Positions 21,337 through 29,428 of a DNA stretch of 64,000 bases are shown here, piece by piece. Below the pieces are notes generated by a model, which ran no database searches, was not told where the DNA came from, and saw nothing but the letters and a program-made list of their open reading frames with translations. The position numbers and the translations under genes were made by a program. Source of the DNA: Atlantibacter hermannii (GTDB lineage: Bacteria > Pseudomonadota > Gammaproteobacteria > Enterobacterales > Enterobacteriaceae); assembly GCF_009907385.1 (NCBI RefSeq), contig NZ_JAAATR010000112.1:1-64000 (forward strand), read 5' to 3'. Each line of letters starts with the position of its first letter. Position 1 is the first letter of the stretch.

Positions 21337-23570
21337 TTCACTGCTGATTGCACGTTAACCAGACTGTCGATGGGCTGCGGTTTACCAATCAAATATCCCT
21401 GCTGATAATCGATTCCGAGCGTCAGCAGGGCATCGCGAATGTCTTCACTTTCAACATATTCCGCCACCACCTGCATGTTTTTCATGCGCGCTAAATTACA
21501 AATCGACGCGACAATCTGGTAATCCATACTGCTGGAAAGCAGGTTACGCACAAAACTGCCGTCGATTTTCAAAATATCAGCGGTAACGTTTTTAAAGCGG
21601 GCATAGCTGGCGTAACCGGTGCCAAAATCATCAATCGCGATACGGCAGCCGAGATTGCGTAACGTGCTCAGCGTCAGGTTGACTTGCTCGATATTCGACA
21701 ATGACTGGCTCTCGGTGACTTCAAAAATAAGCTGCCACGGCTCTACCTGGTATTTCGCCAGCATCGTTTTAACCTCGCCGGCAAACGGCACCCGGCAAAC
21801 CGAGGAGGGTGTTAAGTTAATGGCAAAGCGAAAACCGGGTAACGCGGCACGATGTTGGTCAATAAAACGTAGCGTTTTTTCCAGTACCCACAGGTCAATA
21901 CGCGACGATAAACCGAACTCATGCGCTACTGGTAAGAATTCTCCGGGCTGAAATACGCTGCCGTTTTCATCCATCATGCGCAGCAGCACTTCGTAATAGC
22001 AATCACCGCGCACGCCGTCCACGCGTTGGATCATTAGCGCAAAGCGATCGTTATCCAGCGCCATCTGAAGGCGGTTCATCATCTCGACTTTGATTTTTAC
22101 TGCCCGCTGTAGCTGGCTTCCACCCCGTCGCTGCAGGCTTTCCGGGTGATGGGTTGAGAGTGATAAATCGGCCATCGAGCTCATTTCACCCAGCAGGATA
22201 TGTAAATGGTTAACCGGCGAGCGCAGAAAACAGTAACTTATACCCACCTGTGGCTGGATTGGCATTCCGTCCCATATCAGGCGAAACGCATTGACCTTTT
22301 CGTGGAGGATCGCGATGCGCTCTTCATGATTATGCGTGCTTAATCGAATAACAAGGTCATGCCCCGATAGCTGATAGGTGAGCTCATCTTCATGTAATAC
22401 TTCTCTAAGCCAGGCGGCAAGCTGTTGTTTATAGTGAATACGTAAACTGACGCCATAATGACGTCCTAATAATTCCAGTTCCGGAACCCGCAAGAAACAC
22501 AGCATCGACCAGGGATAGTTACCCAGATCGTGATTCAACGCTCGCAGATTAGGCATATGGACGAGCGGGTCGATAAAGGCCAGACGGCGGCCACGGTTAT
22601 GAATATTCCGCTGCCAGGTGGCGACTTTGCCCATCAGCATAATTGTCAGTGAATAGACAAAATAGCAGGACGAGCAGATCACAATTTGCAGTTCATACCC
22701 TGGCGAGAGGGGTAAGTAACGTTCGTAATACCGGCACAGCAGCAGCAATAACAGACTCCAGGCCAGGGTAATAAACAGATATCCGAAGCGAATTGCTCCC
22801 CACAGCATGACCGGCAGCAACAGGGAAAGCGTATAGCTGGTGGCGAATACAGAATTATTTTCTTTTTCAGGCGTGGACAGCAGTAACAACACTAACCCCA
22901 TCGTCACGCTAAACCAAACGATCACTTCCGTTCGTTTAACCCGCGCATCGCACTGGCGCTTCATTTGCGAAAACCAGGCGCGTAAATAGCGCGGATGGCG
23001 CAGGGTTCGGATAACCAGGTAGCATAGTGGTGCGCCTGTCAGACACCCTACTAATACGCCCTGATAATTCACCAGTGCCCGAATATTGAAGGGATTTTCG
23101 CCTACAAGGTTGGCCGTCGTATCATACAGGCCGAAAAAACTGGCGAACTGATAGAACATCATAAATATTGAGGCGTTGCAGAATACCAGCCAGAACAGAC
23201 GCTGAACATTCACGTTACCTGGACCATAGGAGATGGCGAAACGGCGTGTCTCAAAAATTCGGTATCCACCCCAGCTGACGATCGTCGAGAGTAAAAAGTG
23301 GAAGGTGGTGACTGACAGATCCAGCGCCCCGACATGGTGGCGATAGTTAATCAAAATCGCCAGAACCAATCCGGGTAATGCCGCCCAGCCGAAAAACAAC
23401 ATCAGGTTAACCATCAGGGCCAGCGGCAGAAAATAGAGCACCACTGTGCCCTCACCTGTCTGCGCATAGGTATTCGCCAGCCGGGCAAGGGGGAGTAAAA
23501 GCAGAGGGAGAAACAGTGGCAAACACCACCATTTGTCTTTATTTCGATGATAGAAGGTTACCAAATGCAT
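21333..23570 (-). CDS. pdeF: Cyclic-di-GMP phosphodiesterase PdeF (YfgF)
   Basis: Inner-membrane c-di-GMP phosphodiesterase, linked in E. coli to anaerobic growth and surface remodelling. The order is an N-terminal MASE1-type block of about eight helices (residues 10-315), a degenerate GGDEF domain without the GGDEF motif, and a C-terminal EAL domain with YEVLLRM (the EAL signature), [18 protein letters not shown] and ILKIDGSFV, all consistent with an active site. The start is uncertain: ATG at 23570 gives 745 residues, near the 747 of E. coli, but has a weak ribosome-binding site; the frame stays open to 23657. It overlaps the ppx stop tail to tail. Confidence 0.92.
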   Translation of the reverse strand: MHLVTFYHRNKDKWWCLPLFLPLLLLPLARLANTYAQTGEGTVVLYFLPLALMVNLMLFFGWAALPGLVLAILINYRHHVGALDLSVTTFHFLLSTIVSWGGYRIFETRRFAISYGPGNVNVQRLFWLVFCNASIFMMFYQFASFFGLYDTTANLVGENPFNIRALVNYQGVLVGCLTGAPLCYLVIRTLRHPRYLRAWFSQMKRQCDARVKRTEVIVWFSVTMGLVLLLLSTPEKENNSVFATSYTLSLLLPVMLWGAIRFGYLFITLAWSLLLLLLCRYYERYLPLSPGYELQIVICSSCYFVYSLTIMLMGKVATWQRNIHNRGRRLAFIDPLVHMPNLRALNHDLGNYPWSMLCFLRVPELELLGRHYGVSLRIHYKQQLAAWLREVLHEDELTYQLSGHDLVIRLSTHNHEERIAILHEKVNAFRLIWDGMPIQPQVGISYCFLRSPVNHLHILLGEMSSMADLSLSTHHPESLQRRGGSQLQRAVKIKVEMMNRLQMALDNDRFALMIQRVDGVRGDCYYEVLLRMMDENGSVFQPGEFLPVAHEFGLSSRIDLWVLEKTLRFIDQHRAALPGFRFAINLTPSSVCRVPFAGEVKTMLAKYQVEPWQLIFEVTESQSLSNIEQVNLTLSTLRNLGCRIAIDDFGTGYASYARFKNVTADILKIDGSFVRNLLSSSMDYQIVASICNLARMKNMQVVAEYVESEDIRDALLTLGIDYQQGYLIGKPQPIDSLVNVQSAVN

Positions 23571-23701
23571 AGATGCCCGAAAAATACTCCCATTATCCAG
23601 AGGGAAAAGAAGGCAGGCATCCAACCAACCGTTAATACTGCCAGATGCGCTTAGCACAAGCAGAAGAGACGCAAATTTTAGTTAGGTTAACAAACCGACA
23701 A

Positions 23702-23715
23702 TTGATGTGGGTCAA
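23702..23715 (-). promoter_or_regulatory. FNR-type site upstream of pdeF
   Basis: TTGATGTGGGTCAA matches the FNR consensus TTGAT-N4-ATCAA with one mismatch, 132 nt upstream of pdeF. It lies in the 352-bp AT-rich gap between pdeF and yfgG, in which no other gene is seen. Anaerobic activation is consistent with what is known for the E. coli gene. Confidence 0.55.
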
Positions 23716-23922
23716 ATGACAAGGAAAAGCCCGGCCAGTGGGCAAGTATTTTTTTTTAATTAATCACTTACAATACACATGATAAATACCATGATTACAT
23801 TGATAACCATAGTTAATCATCCTGACATAAATTTTACGTGATGATTAATTGACCTCTTCCCCCGGCTATGACTTAATAAGCCTGTCGCCCGCGGTTGACG
23901 GGTAAACCTGAAGGAAAATGGC

Positions 23923-24114
23923 GTGAGTCAGGCCACCAGTATGCGAAAACGACACCGATTCAACAATCGAATGACTCGCATTATTTTGCTAATTAGTTTC
24001 TTGTTCCTCTTTGGCCGCTTCGTTTACTCCGCTATCGGCGCCTGGTACCACCATCAGAACAAAATTGAGTCTCAGCAAATCAGCCTGAGTATCGATACCC
24101 CGCAGCAGCGCTAA
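23923..24114 (+). CDS. yfgG: Small inner membrane protein YfgG
   Basis: A 63-residue protein with a basic N-terminus (RKRHRFNNRM), one transmembrane helix (IILLISFLFLFGRFVY, residues 20-35) and a short polar tail. It is clearly the homologue of E. coli YfgG, reported there to matter for nickel/cobalt tolerance; the mechanism is unknown. The start is GTG after GAAGGAAAATGGC. Last backbone gene before the genomic island. Confidence 0.9.
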   Translation: MSQATSMRKRHRFNNRMTRIILLISFLFLFGRFVYSAIGAWYHHQNKIESQQISLSIDTPQQR

Positions 24115-24281
24115 GTTTCCCGTGATTGTCTTTCGGCTGGTTTTGACCTGCCTGATTTGTGTTACGCGTTCGCGAGCGAACAGCATCGTTAACAGCAATC
24201 AGGCGAAACACCAGATTCACGCCTGTTAAGCACGTTGTTAGCATCACAACCCCTTGAGATTTTCTCTTCATTTGCTGTTTG

Positions 24282-24434
24282 TTATTTATCGTTATAGCTT
24301 ATGCGGTTGGCAACAGCACGAGGATCGCTACCCAGATACGTCGATATTTCTTAAGGCGTCATAGTAAAATCGACAAGCATAACGCTTAATATTTCCAGAT
24401 CCTCCTGAGTCCAGGGCTTTCCATATATTTTCAT
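24282..24434 (-). pseudogene. Small HTH-like gene with an internal stop codon
   Basis: On the minus strand an ATG at 24434 opens a 50-codon frame interrupted only by a TAA at codon 28 (24351-24353). The peptide before the stop contains KPWTQEDLEILSVM and the part after it EISTYLGSDPRAVANRIS. Together they read like a Myb/SANT- or sigma-type helix-turn-helix: a W-x-x-E-D-L helix, then a second helix where the stop replaces a residue before E-I. Because homology-like character continues in the same frame past the stop, a recent nonsense mutation (for example CAA to TAA) is the simplest explanation. No known gene name is recognised. The gap from 24115 to 24281 shows nothing else. Confidence 0.5.
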
Positions 24435-24548
24435 GCCGGGCAATTTTACGGTTTATTTATGGTGTCCATGCGCGTTTTCAGCAGGACGTGATCAATTCTC
24501 CGCGATATAAATTTATAACGAGATGATTATGCGAGAATACCCGTACAT

Positions 24549-24578
24549 AAAAAACCCTCTGGTAAACAGAGGGTTTTT
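24549..24578. terminator. Terminator left of the island, probably the original guaA terminator
   Basis: AAAACCCTCTG / CAGAGGGTTTT around GTAAA is a strong hairpin with A and T runs on both sides. It lies 41 bp outside the left attachment repeat, where the downstream flank of guaA would be if the island were absent. Confidence 0.75.
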
Positions 24579-24618
24579 GCACGTTGGTCAGAAATGATTC
24601 GTTATAAACTAGCTGTAA

Positions 24619-24631
24619 ATCATTCCCACTC
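24619..24631. other. Attachment site attL (left end of the guaA island)
   Basis: ATCATTCCCACTC is an exact 13-bp copy of the 3' end of guaA (stop codon and last three codons, read on the minus strand). It marks the left end of the inserted element; the other copy is at 35746-35758. A 10-bp inverted repeat, GATTGTAAAT / ATTTACAATC (24632-24641 and 24660-24669), lies just inside and may bind integrase or an excision factor. Confidence 0.85.
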
Positions 24632-24718
24632 GATTGTAAATGGTAAAAAAACCCTATTTATTTACAATCACTTAAAAAAATATATCTGAGCAATGCCACG
24701 AAAAATACCATGCCAAAA

Positions 24719-24946
24719 TTAGCCGACTGAAAATGGCTTGTTCTGTCGATGCTTGCGCTCCTGGTCGGCAATCCTCGGCTGCAATGCCAGCTCAGCATCG
24801 CTCATACGCTCCAGCACGTCGCGCAGACGCCCAGTGCAGGCAACGGGCGGCGGCTCAAACTCATAGCCCGTCGCGATCAGCTCCGTCTCAATTTCCTGAG
24901 TGATGAAGAACGGCTCTGCGTAACTCTCTAGTTTCAATCCTCTCAT
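24719..24946 (-). CDS. Unknown 75-residue protein, third gene of the helicase-DUF2290 set
   Basis: Not recognised. A soluble, mildly acidic protein: residues 1-30 hold an ESYAEPFFITQEIE segment, the middle is proline-rich (EFEPPPVACTG), and residues 38-70 look like an amphipathic helix followed by a basic tail. The ATG is preceded by AGAGGATAGGAC. It begins 16 nt after the DUF2290 gene on the same strand, so it may be part of the same transcript. It ends about 90 bp inside attL. It could be a small accessory factor or simply a resident end gene of the island. Confidence 0.6.
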   Translation of the reverse strand: MRGLKLESYAEPFFITQEIETELIATGYEFEPPPVACTGRLRDVLERMSDAELALQPRIADQERKHRQNKPFSVG

Positions 24947-24962
24947 GTCCTATCCTCTTTGT

Positions 24963-25631
24963 TTAGTATGGAATGAACATGTGCATAAGTCCCATCTCAT
25001 TCGGAGTGATAGACGCTGGAAATTTTATCTGGTGCCTTGGCAGGCCGCTAATGAAATCATGCCTCTCCGTTTGGTAGAAATTGCGCAAAATAAATTCAAC
25101 AAACCAACGTGGTGTCACTGGCGCTGATACGGGAATACGGCAACCTTTTACATCGCCCAGCGTAAGATGGCTTTTGGGATGAACAGCATCGACATGAACA
25201 CCTTCTCGCGCATCAAAATCAAAACGTAACGGAAATGGAACAATTCTGCGTTGAACAATCTCAATGAACAGTTCGTCGCGCATGTACGCATCCGGATCAT
25301 CTTGAAATGGCAACAGACTTGGGGAAGGGTAAAAGGCAAGCCTGTGCTGTAGCAGAACAGCACCTTCCACTCGGTACATTATCTGAAGCAATGCGCCATC
25401 GACCAGCTTCATGTTGAATGAACGCTTATCTGCTAGCTCGCGATAAATCTCGGCGTATTCGATATCGCCCAATGCAATGGAGACATGCTCTGAACCGCTG
25501 AAGGTAACATCAACCATACGGCCATGCGGTCGAATCGCAGAAAAATTTGAATCATCACAAACGCCTTTTTCTATCAAATCAGAAATTAATCCATCAATAT
25601 CTTTTTTGATAGCATTCGGGGTCAGCACCAT
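24963..25631 (-). CDS. DUF2290 domain protein
   Basis: A 222-residue protein resembling the DUF2290 family along its length. Conserved-looking stretches are FSGSEHVSIALGDIEYAEIY, RFDFDAREGVHVDAVHPKSH and IPVSAPVTPRWFVEFILRNFY. No signal peptide or membrane segment is present and no catalytic motif is evident, so a biochemical role cannot be assigned. Its ATG lies 3 nt after the stop of the helicase gene, which implies translational coupling and a shared function. Base composition is visibly more AT-rich than the chromosomal genes. The family is commonly found beside helicase-like ATPases, which fits a two-component system. Confidence 0.8.
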   Translation of the reverse strand: MVLTPNAIKKDIDGLISDLIEKGVCDDSNFSAIRPHGRMVDVTFSGSEHVSIALGDIEYAEIYRELADKRSFNMKLVDGALLQIMYRVEGAVLLQHRLAFYPSPSLLPFQDDPDAYMRDELFIEIVQRRIVPFPLRFDFDAREGVHVDAVHPKSHLTLGDVKGCRIPVSAPVTPRWFVEFILRNFYQTERHDFISGLPRHQIKFPASITPNEMGLMHMFIPY

Positions 25632-25634
25632 AAT

Positions 25635-27791
25635 TCATGCCCCCCCGAGGAGTTTTTTTAGCTTCTCGCGAGTTATGTCATCAAGGTCTTCCGGATGCAG
25701 CTCACCACTCTCCAAATCACCCAGCAGATCAGCAAGTTGACTCTTTCTTTTCTCAAGACGTTGCCGCTCTTGTGGTGACAAATCACGATGAACAATGCGC
25801 AACTTGCTCAACAGGGCCTCATCTGGATATGTAAAATCCAAGACAAAGCCACTCTGTTTCAAAGCATTAAACTCCTCAATCAGCTCCTGCATACGCGGCC
25901 CATAACCTATCACACGTACCCATGCCTTACTCCGAGTGATCGCCGTGAAAAGGCGATTTCGCAAACTAGAAAGACCTGGACCGGAACCATTGCAATCCTG
26001 AGCATTGATGACATAAACCATGCCAGCCTCATTCCCTTTAGCACGGTAAATTCCAGTGAAAGTTACTGACGGAGTATCTGTTCGGAAGAATACGTCCGCA
26101 TCCGTATCTACACCGGCCAAATGGGTCTGAACTCCCGCTTCGAAGAGCTTCCTACGGATTGGGCCAGTACTGCTACGAGCAGTTCGAGGATCTGAGTGAA
26201 TAACAATGATGTCGTCGTGGCGAAGTTCGTCCACTGTCAAATTGCTCTGGATCTGCTGAACTAACCATGCGTTCTGTTGCGCCTCATCATCAAACTTGAT
26301 GAATTGGACGAGATCGTTAATATCTGAATGCTCTTCCAAAAATCTCGGGCTAGTTTCCGTTGTACGTTCAAGAACGATATGCTGACCCTTCGCCAATTGC
26401 CCACTCTTAACTTTGTATCCGATCTCTTCCCATAGCGCCGGATAGTCGAACATCTGGACCAATCCGGTCGGAGCTCCTTGCGGAGCTTCTCTGTAAATGC
26501 CGAAGCCAAGACCGTGGGCCGACACCAACACAGGACGAGAGTTTCGGTAGCATTTCTGCAGAATCACATCTCGCCTACGGTCATCACCAAACGTAACTAG
26601 AGGCCGTCCAGCCGCATCATTGCCAAAAATTTCTTCTGGCGGAGGAAGAGAAGTTCCAGAGAGGTTCTGAAGCTCATCGTAGGCGTAAACTAATCGCTTT
26701 GGCGGCTTCAGCATTGAATAACAAAGCTTCAAAAAACTGGGGGCAAAATCTTGCGCTTCATCCGCAAGAATCACGTCGTAAAGATGCGCAGCATCAGAAG
26801 CATTTGCCAGTGCAGCCTGGCAAGCTCCATCAAAAGCTCGCTCATTTCCTCCAAATCTGCCAGATGCGTTACTGAAATCTAAAAACTCTGTTCCCGTTGC
26901 TCGGCAATATTCATAGTAAATACCATCCCTAGCATCCCCACCTGGAGCCCCCCAGGCATTGATAATACGAATCTTCGTCCAGTCTGGCTCTTCACCACTC
27001 TGTTCTATGCAGAAGTTATTAATTAAACGGCGAAACTGCCCTTTCAGAGAGCGGGTATGGAAAGTTACAGCAATGCGCCAATCTGGGTACTGCGTATGCA
27101 AATAGGCAGCCTTGAGCGCCAGCACAATGGTTTTTCCAGATCCAGCCAATCCTCGAATACGCTGAACGCCATCCACTGTCTCAATAACAGCTTTATTCTG
27201 CCGATGATCGAGCGTCGCAATGGAATCTTCTAGACGCTTGAGCTTAGCTCCTCGCGAATCTAAGCGATGAACCTCACGCTTAGAGCGACTTTTCCTAATG
27301 CTGCTGAGGCTCTCGATAGCCGAGAGCGTCATCCTGTATAGATCATTATTCCCATTGACCCAATTCAGTTCGTTAAGAGCAGCAGCAAGGCCGTGCTCAT
27401 TCACGAGGGGATAGTTCTCTACGGCTACAGCCTCTATATTATTTATTCCTGGAGCAAATGAAATCACTGACAGTGGCACCAGCAACTGACGCCCCTTGAC
27501 CAGCTCACGGTGCAACTTCAATCGCGCTTCAATCTTGTTTGCCAAATCGTCTTGACGTTCTGCATACTCACCAACGTCTGGCCCTTCGATCAAATCGAAT
27601 AAAACAATGCCCTTCGATGGGCTCACCAAAGTAGCATCAATCGAATATTTTCCATCTGGCGTAGCGATCAACGGATAGCCTGTAAAGACGTCACCCTGTA
27701 AGTCCCGCAATATATCGAGACTTTGCTCCAAGGCGTCGGTAGCAACCGGCTTCTTGTTTACACCACGCGTGATATTCAATCTTTCAGTCAT
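25635..27791 (-). CDS. UvrD/Rep-like superfamily 1 helicase with an N-terminal extra domain
   Basis: A 718-residue protein. Residues 20-115 form an alpha/beta domain with IDATLVSPSKGIVLFDLIEG, reminiscent of NERD/restriction-endonuclease folds, but without a clear catalytic lysine. SF1 helicase motifs follow in order: GLAGSGKT (Walker A, about 214-221), DEAQDF (motif II, about 344), YDELQNL (III), KCYRNS (IV), IYRAKGNEAGM (V) and RLFTAITRSKAW (VI, about 613). A charged coiled-coil-like tail closes the protein. It is expected to be an ATP-driven DNA translocase. It lies directly after the resolvase gene and directly before the DUF2290 gene. The start is ATG at 27791; TTG at 27800 is an alternative. 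Defence or DNA-maintenance function is inferred. Confidence 0.88.
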   Translation of the reverse strand: MTERLNITRGVNKKPVATDALEQSLDILRDLQGDVFTGYPLIATPDGKYSIDATLVSPSKGIVLFDLIEGPDVGEYAERQDDLANKIEARLKLHRELVKGRQLLVPLSVISFAPGINNIEAVAVENYPLVNEHGLAAALNELNWVNGNNDLYRMTLSAIESLSSIRKSRSKREVHRLDSRGAKLKRLEDSIATLDHRQNKAVIETVDGVQRIRGLAGSGKTIVLALKAAYLHTQYPDWRIAVTFHTRSLKGQFRRLINNFCIEQSGEEPDWTKIRIINAWGAPGGDARDGIYYEYCRATGTEFLDFSNASGRFGGNERAFDGACQAALANASDAAHLYDVILADEAQDFAPSFLKLCYSMLKPPKRLVYAYDELQNLSGTSLPPPEEIFGNDAAGRPLVTFGDDRRRDVILQKCYRNSRPVLVSAHGLGFGIYREAPQGAPTGLVQMFDYPALWEEIGYKVKSGQLAKGQHIVLERTTETSPRFLEEHSDINDLVQFIKFDDEAQQNAWLVQQIQSNLTVDELRHDDIIVIHSDPRTARSSTGPIRRKLFEAGVQTHLAGVDTDADVFFRTDTPSVTFTGIYRAKGNEAGMVYVINAQDCNGSGPGLSSLRNRLFTAITRSKAWVRVIGYGPRMQELIEEFNALKQSGFVLDFTYPDEALLSKLRIVHRDLSPQERQRLEKRKSQLADLLGDLESGELHPEDLDDITREKLKKLLGGA

Positions 27792-27803
27792 TATTTCCAA
27801 TCC

Positions 27804-28379
27804 TCATTGGCGCGGCGTAACAATACCGACGTACTTGTAAAGGGTGGTGCGAGAAACATCATAACGTCGAGCCACCTCGGCAACCCGCATGTCCGGATCG
27901 CGCAAAAGAGCCTTGATCTCCCGCACCTGTTGATCATCCAGCTTAGGCTTACGACCACCGGCCCGGCCACGAGCACGAGCACGAGCTGCGATCAGACCAG
28001 CTTGCGTCCGCTCTCGGATCAAGCCGCGCTCGAACTCGGCTAGCGCTGCGAAAACATGAAAAACCAGCTTGCCCGCTGCACTGCCTGTCTCAATCTTCTC
28101 CGTCAAGCTCTCGAGTCCAACGCCGCACTTCTCAAGTTCAGCCACTATCCGCACTAGGTCGGGCAGGCTGCGCCCGAGACGATCCAGCCGCCAAACCACC
28201 AGGGTGTCCCCTGCCCGAAGCGCCTTGCGACACTGTTCAAACTCTGGTCGAGCCGTGTTCTTGCCGCTAGCCGCTTCTTCGTAGATAACGCCGCATCCGG
28301 CCTGCTGAAGCGCGTCGCGCTGTAGGTCCAGGTGCTGGTCGTCGGTTGATACGCGAACGTACCCTATACGTTGATTCAT
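27804..28379 (-). CDS. Serine recombinase of the Tn3 resolvase / DNA invertase family
   Basis: A 191-residue site-specific recombinase. The catalytic domain starts RIGYVRVSTDDQ (nucleophilic Ser at about residue 10) and continues through VVWRLDRLGRSL, and the regulatory helix carries FHVFAALAEFERGLIRERT. A C-terminal Hin-type helix-turn-helix (VAEVARRYDVSRTTLYKYV) binds the crossover site. It is full length and appears intact. No transposase of Tn3 type is in the window, so it is either a plasmid multimer-resolution gene brought in with the repA/tra genes or a stray resolvase. Possible binding hairpins lie just upstream (28440-28491). The helicase gene starts within 13 nt of its stop. Confidence 0.93.
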   Translation of the reverse strand: MNQRIGYVRVSTDDQHLDLQRDALQQAGCGVIYEEAASGKNTARPEFEQCRKALRAGDTLVVWRLDRLGRSLPDLVRIVAELEKCGVGLESLTEKIETGSAAGKLVFHVFAALAEFERGLIRERTQAGLIAARARARGRAGGRKPKLDDQQVREIKALLRDPDMRVAEVARRYDVSRTTLYKYVGIVTPRQ

Positions 28380-28439
28380 GGACGCAACCAGGACATTGAA
28401 AACTTGACGGATATGTTAACACTTTCAAGCGGTTCTCAC

Positions 28440-28491
28440 GATGAAAAATTGCGATGTTTTCATCCGTTCAGAAAACCACCGTTTTCCGAAC
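28440..28491. promoter_or_regulatory. Two adjacent inverted repeats upstream of the resolvase (possible res site)
   Basis: GATGAAAA / TTTTCATC (28440-28447 and 28457-28464) is followed by GTTCAGAAAAC / GTTTTCCGAAC (28466-28476 and 28481-28491, one mismatch). Paired dyads just upstream of a resolvase gene are the usual arrangement of res subsites and autoregulatory operators; the identity is inferred. Confidence 0.4.
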
Positions 28492-28548
28492 ATGACGGTT
28501 GCAACGATACACCACCAGTAGGGCCGAGACTGGTCCCCAATGAGAAGT

Positions 28549-28572
28549 AAAAAGGCGGCCACTGGCCCCCCT
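28549..28572 (-). terminator. Possible terminator downstream of the orphan antitoxin-like gene
   Basis: On the minus strand, GGCC-AGT-GGCC is followed by GCC and a run of five T, 31 nt after the stop codon of the gene at 28603. Confidence 0.45.
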
Positions 28573-28602
28573 CCTTCATTTGCGCATTACCTCAAAACAT
28601 CA

Positions 28603-28842
28603 TCAGCCACATGCTTGACGTAGGGCCCTCATAGCTTCCTCAAAATCTGCGCTAGTCGCCCGGTCCGTTTCGGTGTCATCCAGTCCCGCAACATCTACCG
28701 AAGCCGTGGTCATCTGCCGCAACAGAATGGCTAGCTCGGCCGGATTGCCCTCGCGGCGGACCTCGGCCAGCAGCTCTGCTGCATAGTGCGGATCAGCGCG
28801 GAAGCACTCAGCCATCACCGTGTCGTGCGATCTGTCTTTCAT
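28603..28842 (-). CDS. Antitoxin-like small protein lacking its HTH
   Basis: A 79-residue protein. The first ~45 residues (RSHDTVMAECFRADPHYAAELL and LAILLRQMTTAS) match the N-terminal helices of HigA-type 'addiction module antidote' proteins. The normal C-terminal helix-turn-helix is absent; instead there is an acidic, threonine-rich tail ending EEAMRALRQACG. It may be a decayed or recombined antitoxin, or a small regulator. A strong ribosome-binding site (AAGGAGGA, 9 nt) and the 20-bp palindrome at 28912-28931 suggest that it is expressed. Confidence 0.6.
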   Translation of the reverse strand: MKDRSHDTVMAECFRADPHYAAELLAEVRREGNPAELAILLRQMTTASVDVAGLDDTETDRATSADFEEAMRALRQACG

Positions 28843-28911
28843 TTGGTGCCGTCCTCCTTTCCCCGATCACAATAAACCATGCGGTAATCCAAGACAATTT
28901 CAGCGCCTCGC

Positions 28912-28931
28912 TTTGGATTGCGCAATCCAAA
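28912..28931. promoter_or_regulatory. Perfect 20-bp palindrome (putative operator)
   Basis: TTTGGATTGCGCAATCCAAA is a perfect dyad. It lies between two antitoxin-like genes and about 70 nt upstream of the start of the gene at 28842. Its size and position suit an autoregulatory antitoxin-type repressor. Confidence 0.5.
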
Positions 28932-28948
28932 ACGCAGCCCGCAGGCTA

Positions 28949-29260
28949 TCAGTGCCCGGCCGGTGCGGGCCCGCCGTGAGTCGGCTTGAACGTGAACCGC
29001 AGACCAATCGCTTGGGTGACTTTCACCACGGTTGCGAAGCTAGGGTCGCCATCGCCTGAAAGAGCCTTGTCCAGTCCTTGGCGACTCATTCCCACCTCGC
29101 GGGCAAGCTGGCTAAGGTTGCGGGCGCGGGTAAAGTCTCCAAGCGCCGCCGCGTTCAGTGATGGGGCGCCGTCCTCCATCACAGCATCCAGATAGGCCGT
29201 AATATCAGCCTCGGTCTTCAGATAGTCCGCTGTGTCATAGCAGCTGAATTTGACTTCCAT
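28949..29260 (-). CDS. HigA-like antitoxin (addiction module antidote protein)
   Basis: A 103-residue DNA-binding antitoxin of the TIGR02684 type. The N-terminus carries DTADYLKTEADITAYLDAVMEDG, and the Cro/C1-type helix-turn-helix is LSQLAREVGMSRQGLDKALSGDGDPSFATVVKV. The ATG at 29260 is chosen because the family begins at this point; the frame is open upstream only because it runs over the remains of the toxin gene in another frame. The partner toxin is truncated (29266-29388), so this is an orphan antitoxin. A normal locus has the toxin first and the antitoxin directly after, exactly as the remnants lie here. Confidence 0.82.
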   Translation of the reverse strand: MEVKFSCYDTADYLKTEADITAYLDAVMEDGAPSLNAAALGDFTRARNLSQLAREVGMSRQGLDKALSGDGDPSFATVVKVTQAIGLRFTFKPTHGGPAPAGH

Positions 29261-29265
29261 CGTGG

Positions 29266-29388
29266 TCACTCCGTCCACTGCACTGCAATGGTCTTGGCTA
29301 TGGCAATATCTCGCTCCTGGCTGCTCTTGTCGCCCCCACAAAGCACCACCACAAGGGGCCGCACAACCCGGCCATCCTCGAATAAGTA
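29266..29388 (-). pseudogene. 3' remnant of a RelE/HigB-type toxin gene
   Basis: Forty codons on the minus strand end in TGA 5 nt before the antitoxin start. They encode VVVLCGGDKSSQERDIAIAK and end in AVQWTE, the typical C-terminus of the HigB-like (phage Gp49-like) toxins that pair with this antitoxin family. Upstream the frame meets a stop at once, and then the terminator of the traJ gene, so about the first 60 residues are missing. No start codon or ribosome-binding site remains. Confidence 0.65.
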
Positions 29389-29405
29389 TCAAAAGCGAAA
29401 AACCG

Positions 29406-29427
29406 AAACGGCCCGCATGGGCCGTTT
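29406..29427 (-). terminator. Terminator of traJ
   Basis: The perfect 9-bp stem AAACGGCCC / GGGCCGTTT around a GCAT loop lies immediately after the traJ stop, with a GGTTTTTCGCTTTT tail on the minus strand. Confidence 0.85.
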
Positions 29428-29428
29428 G

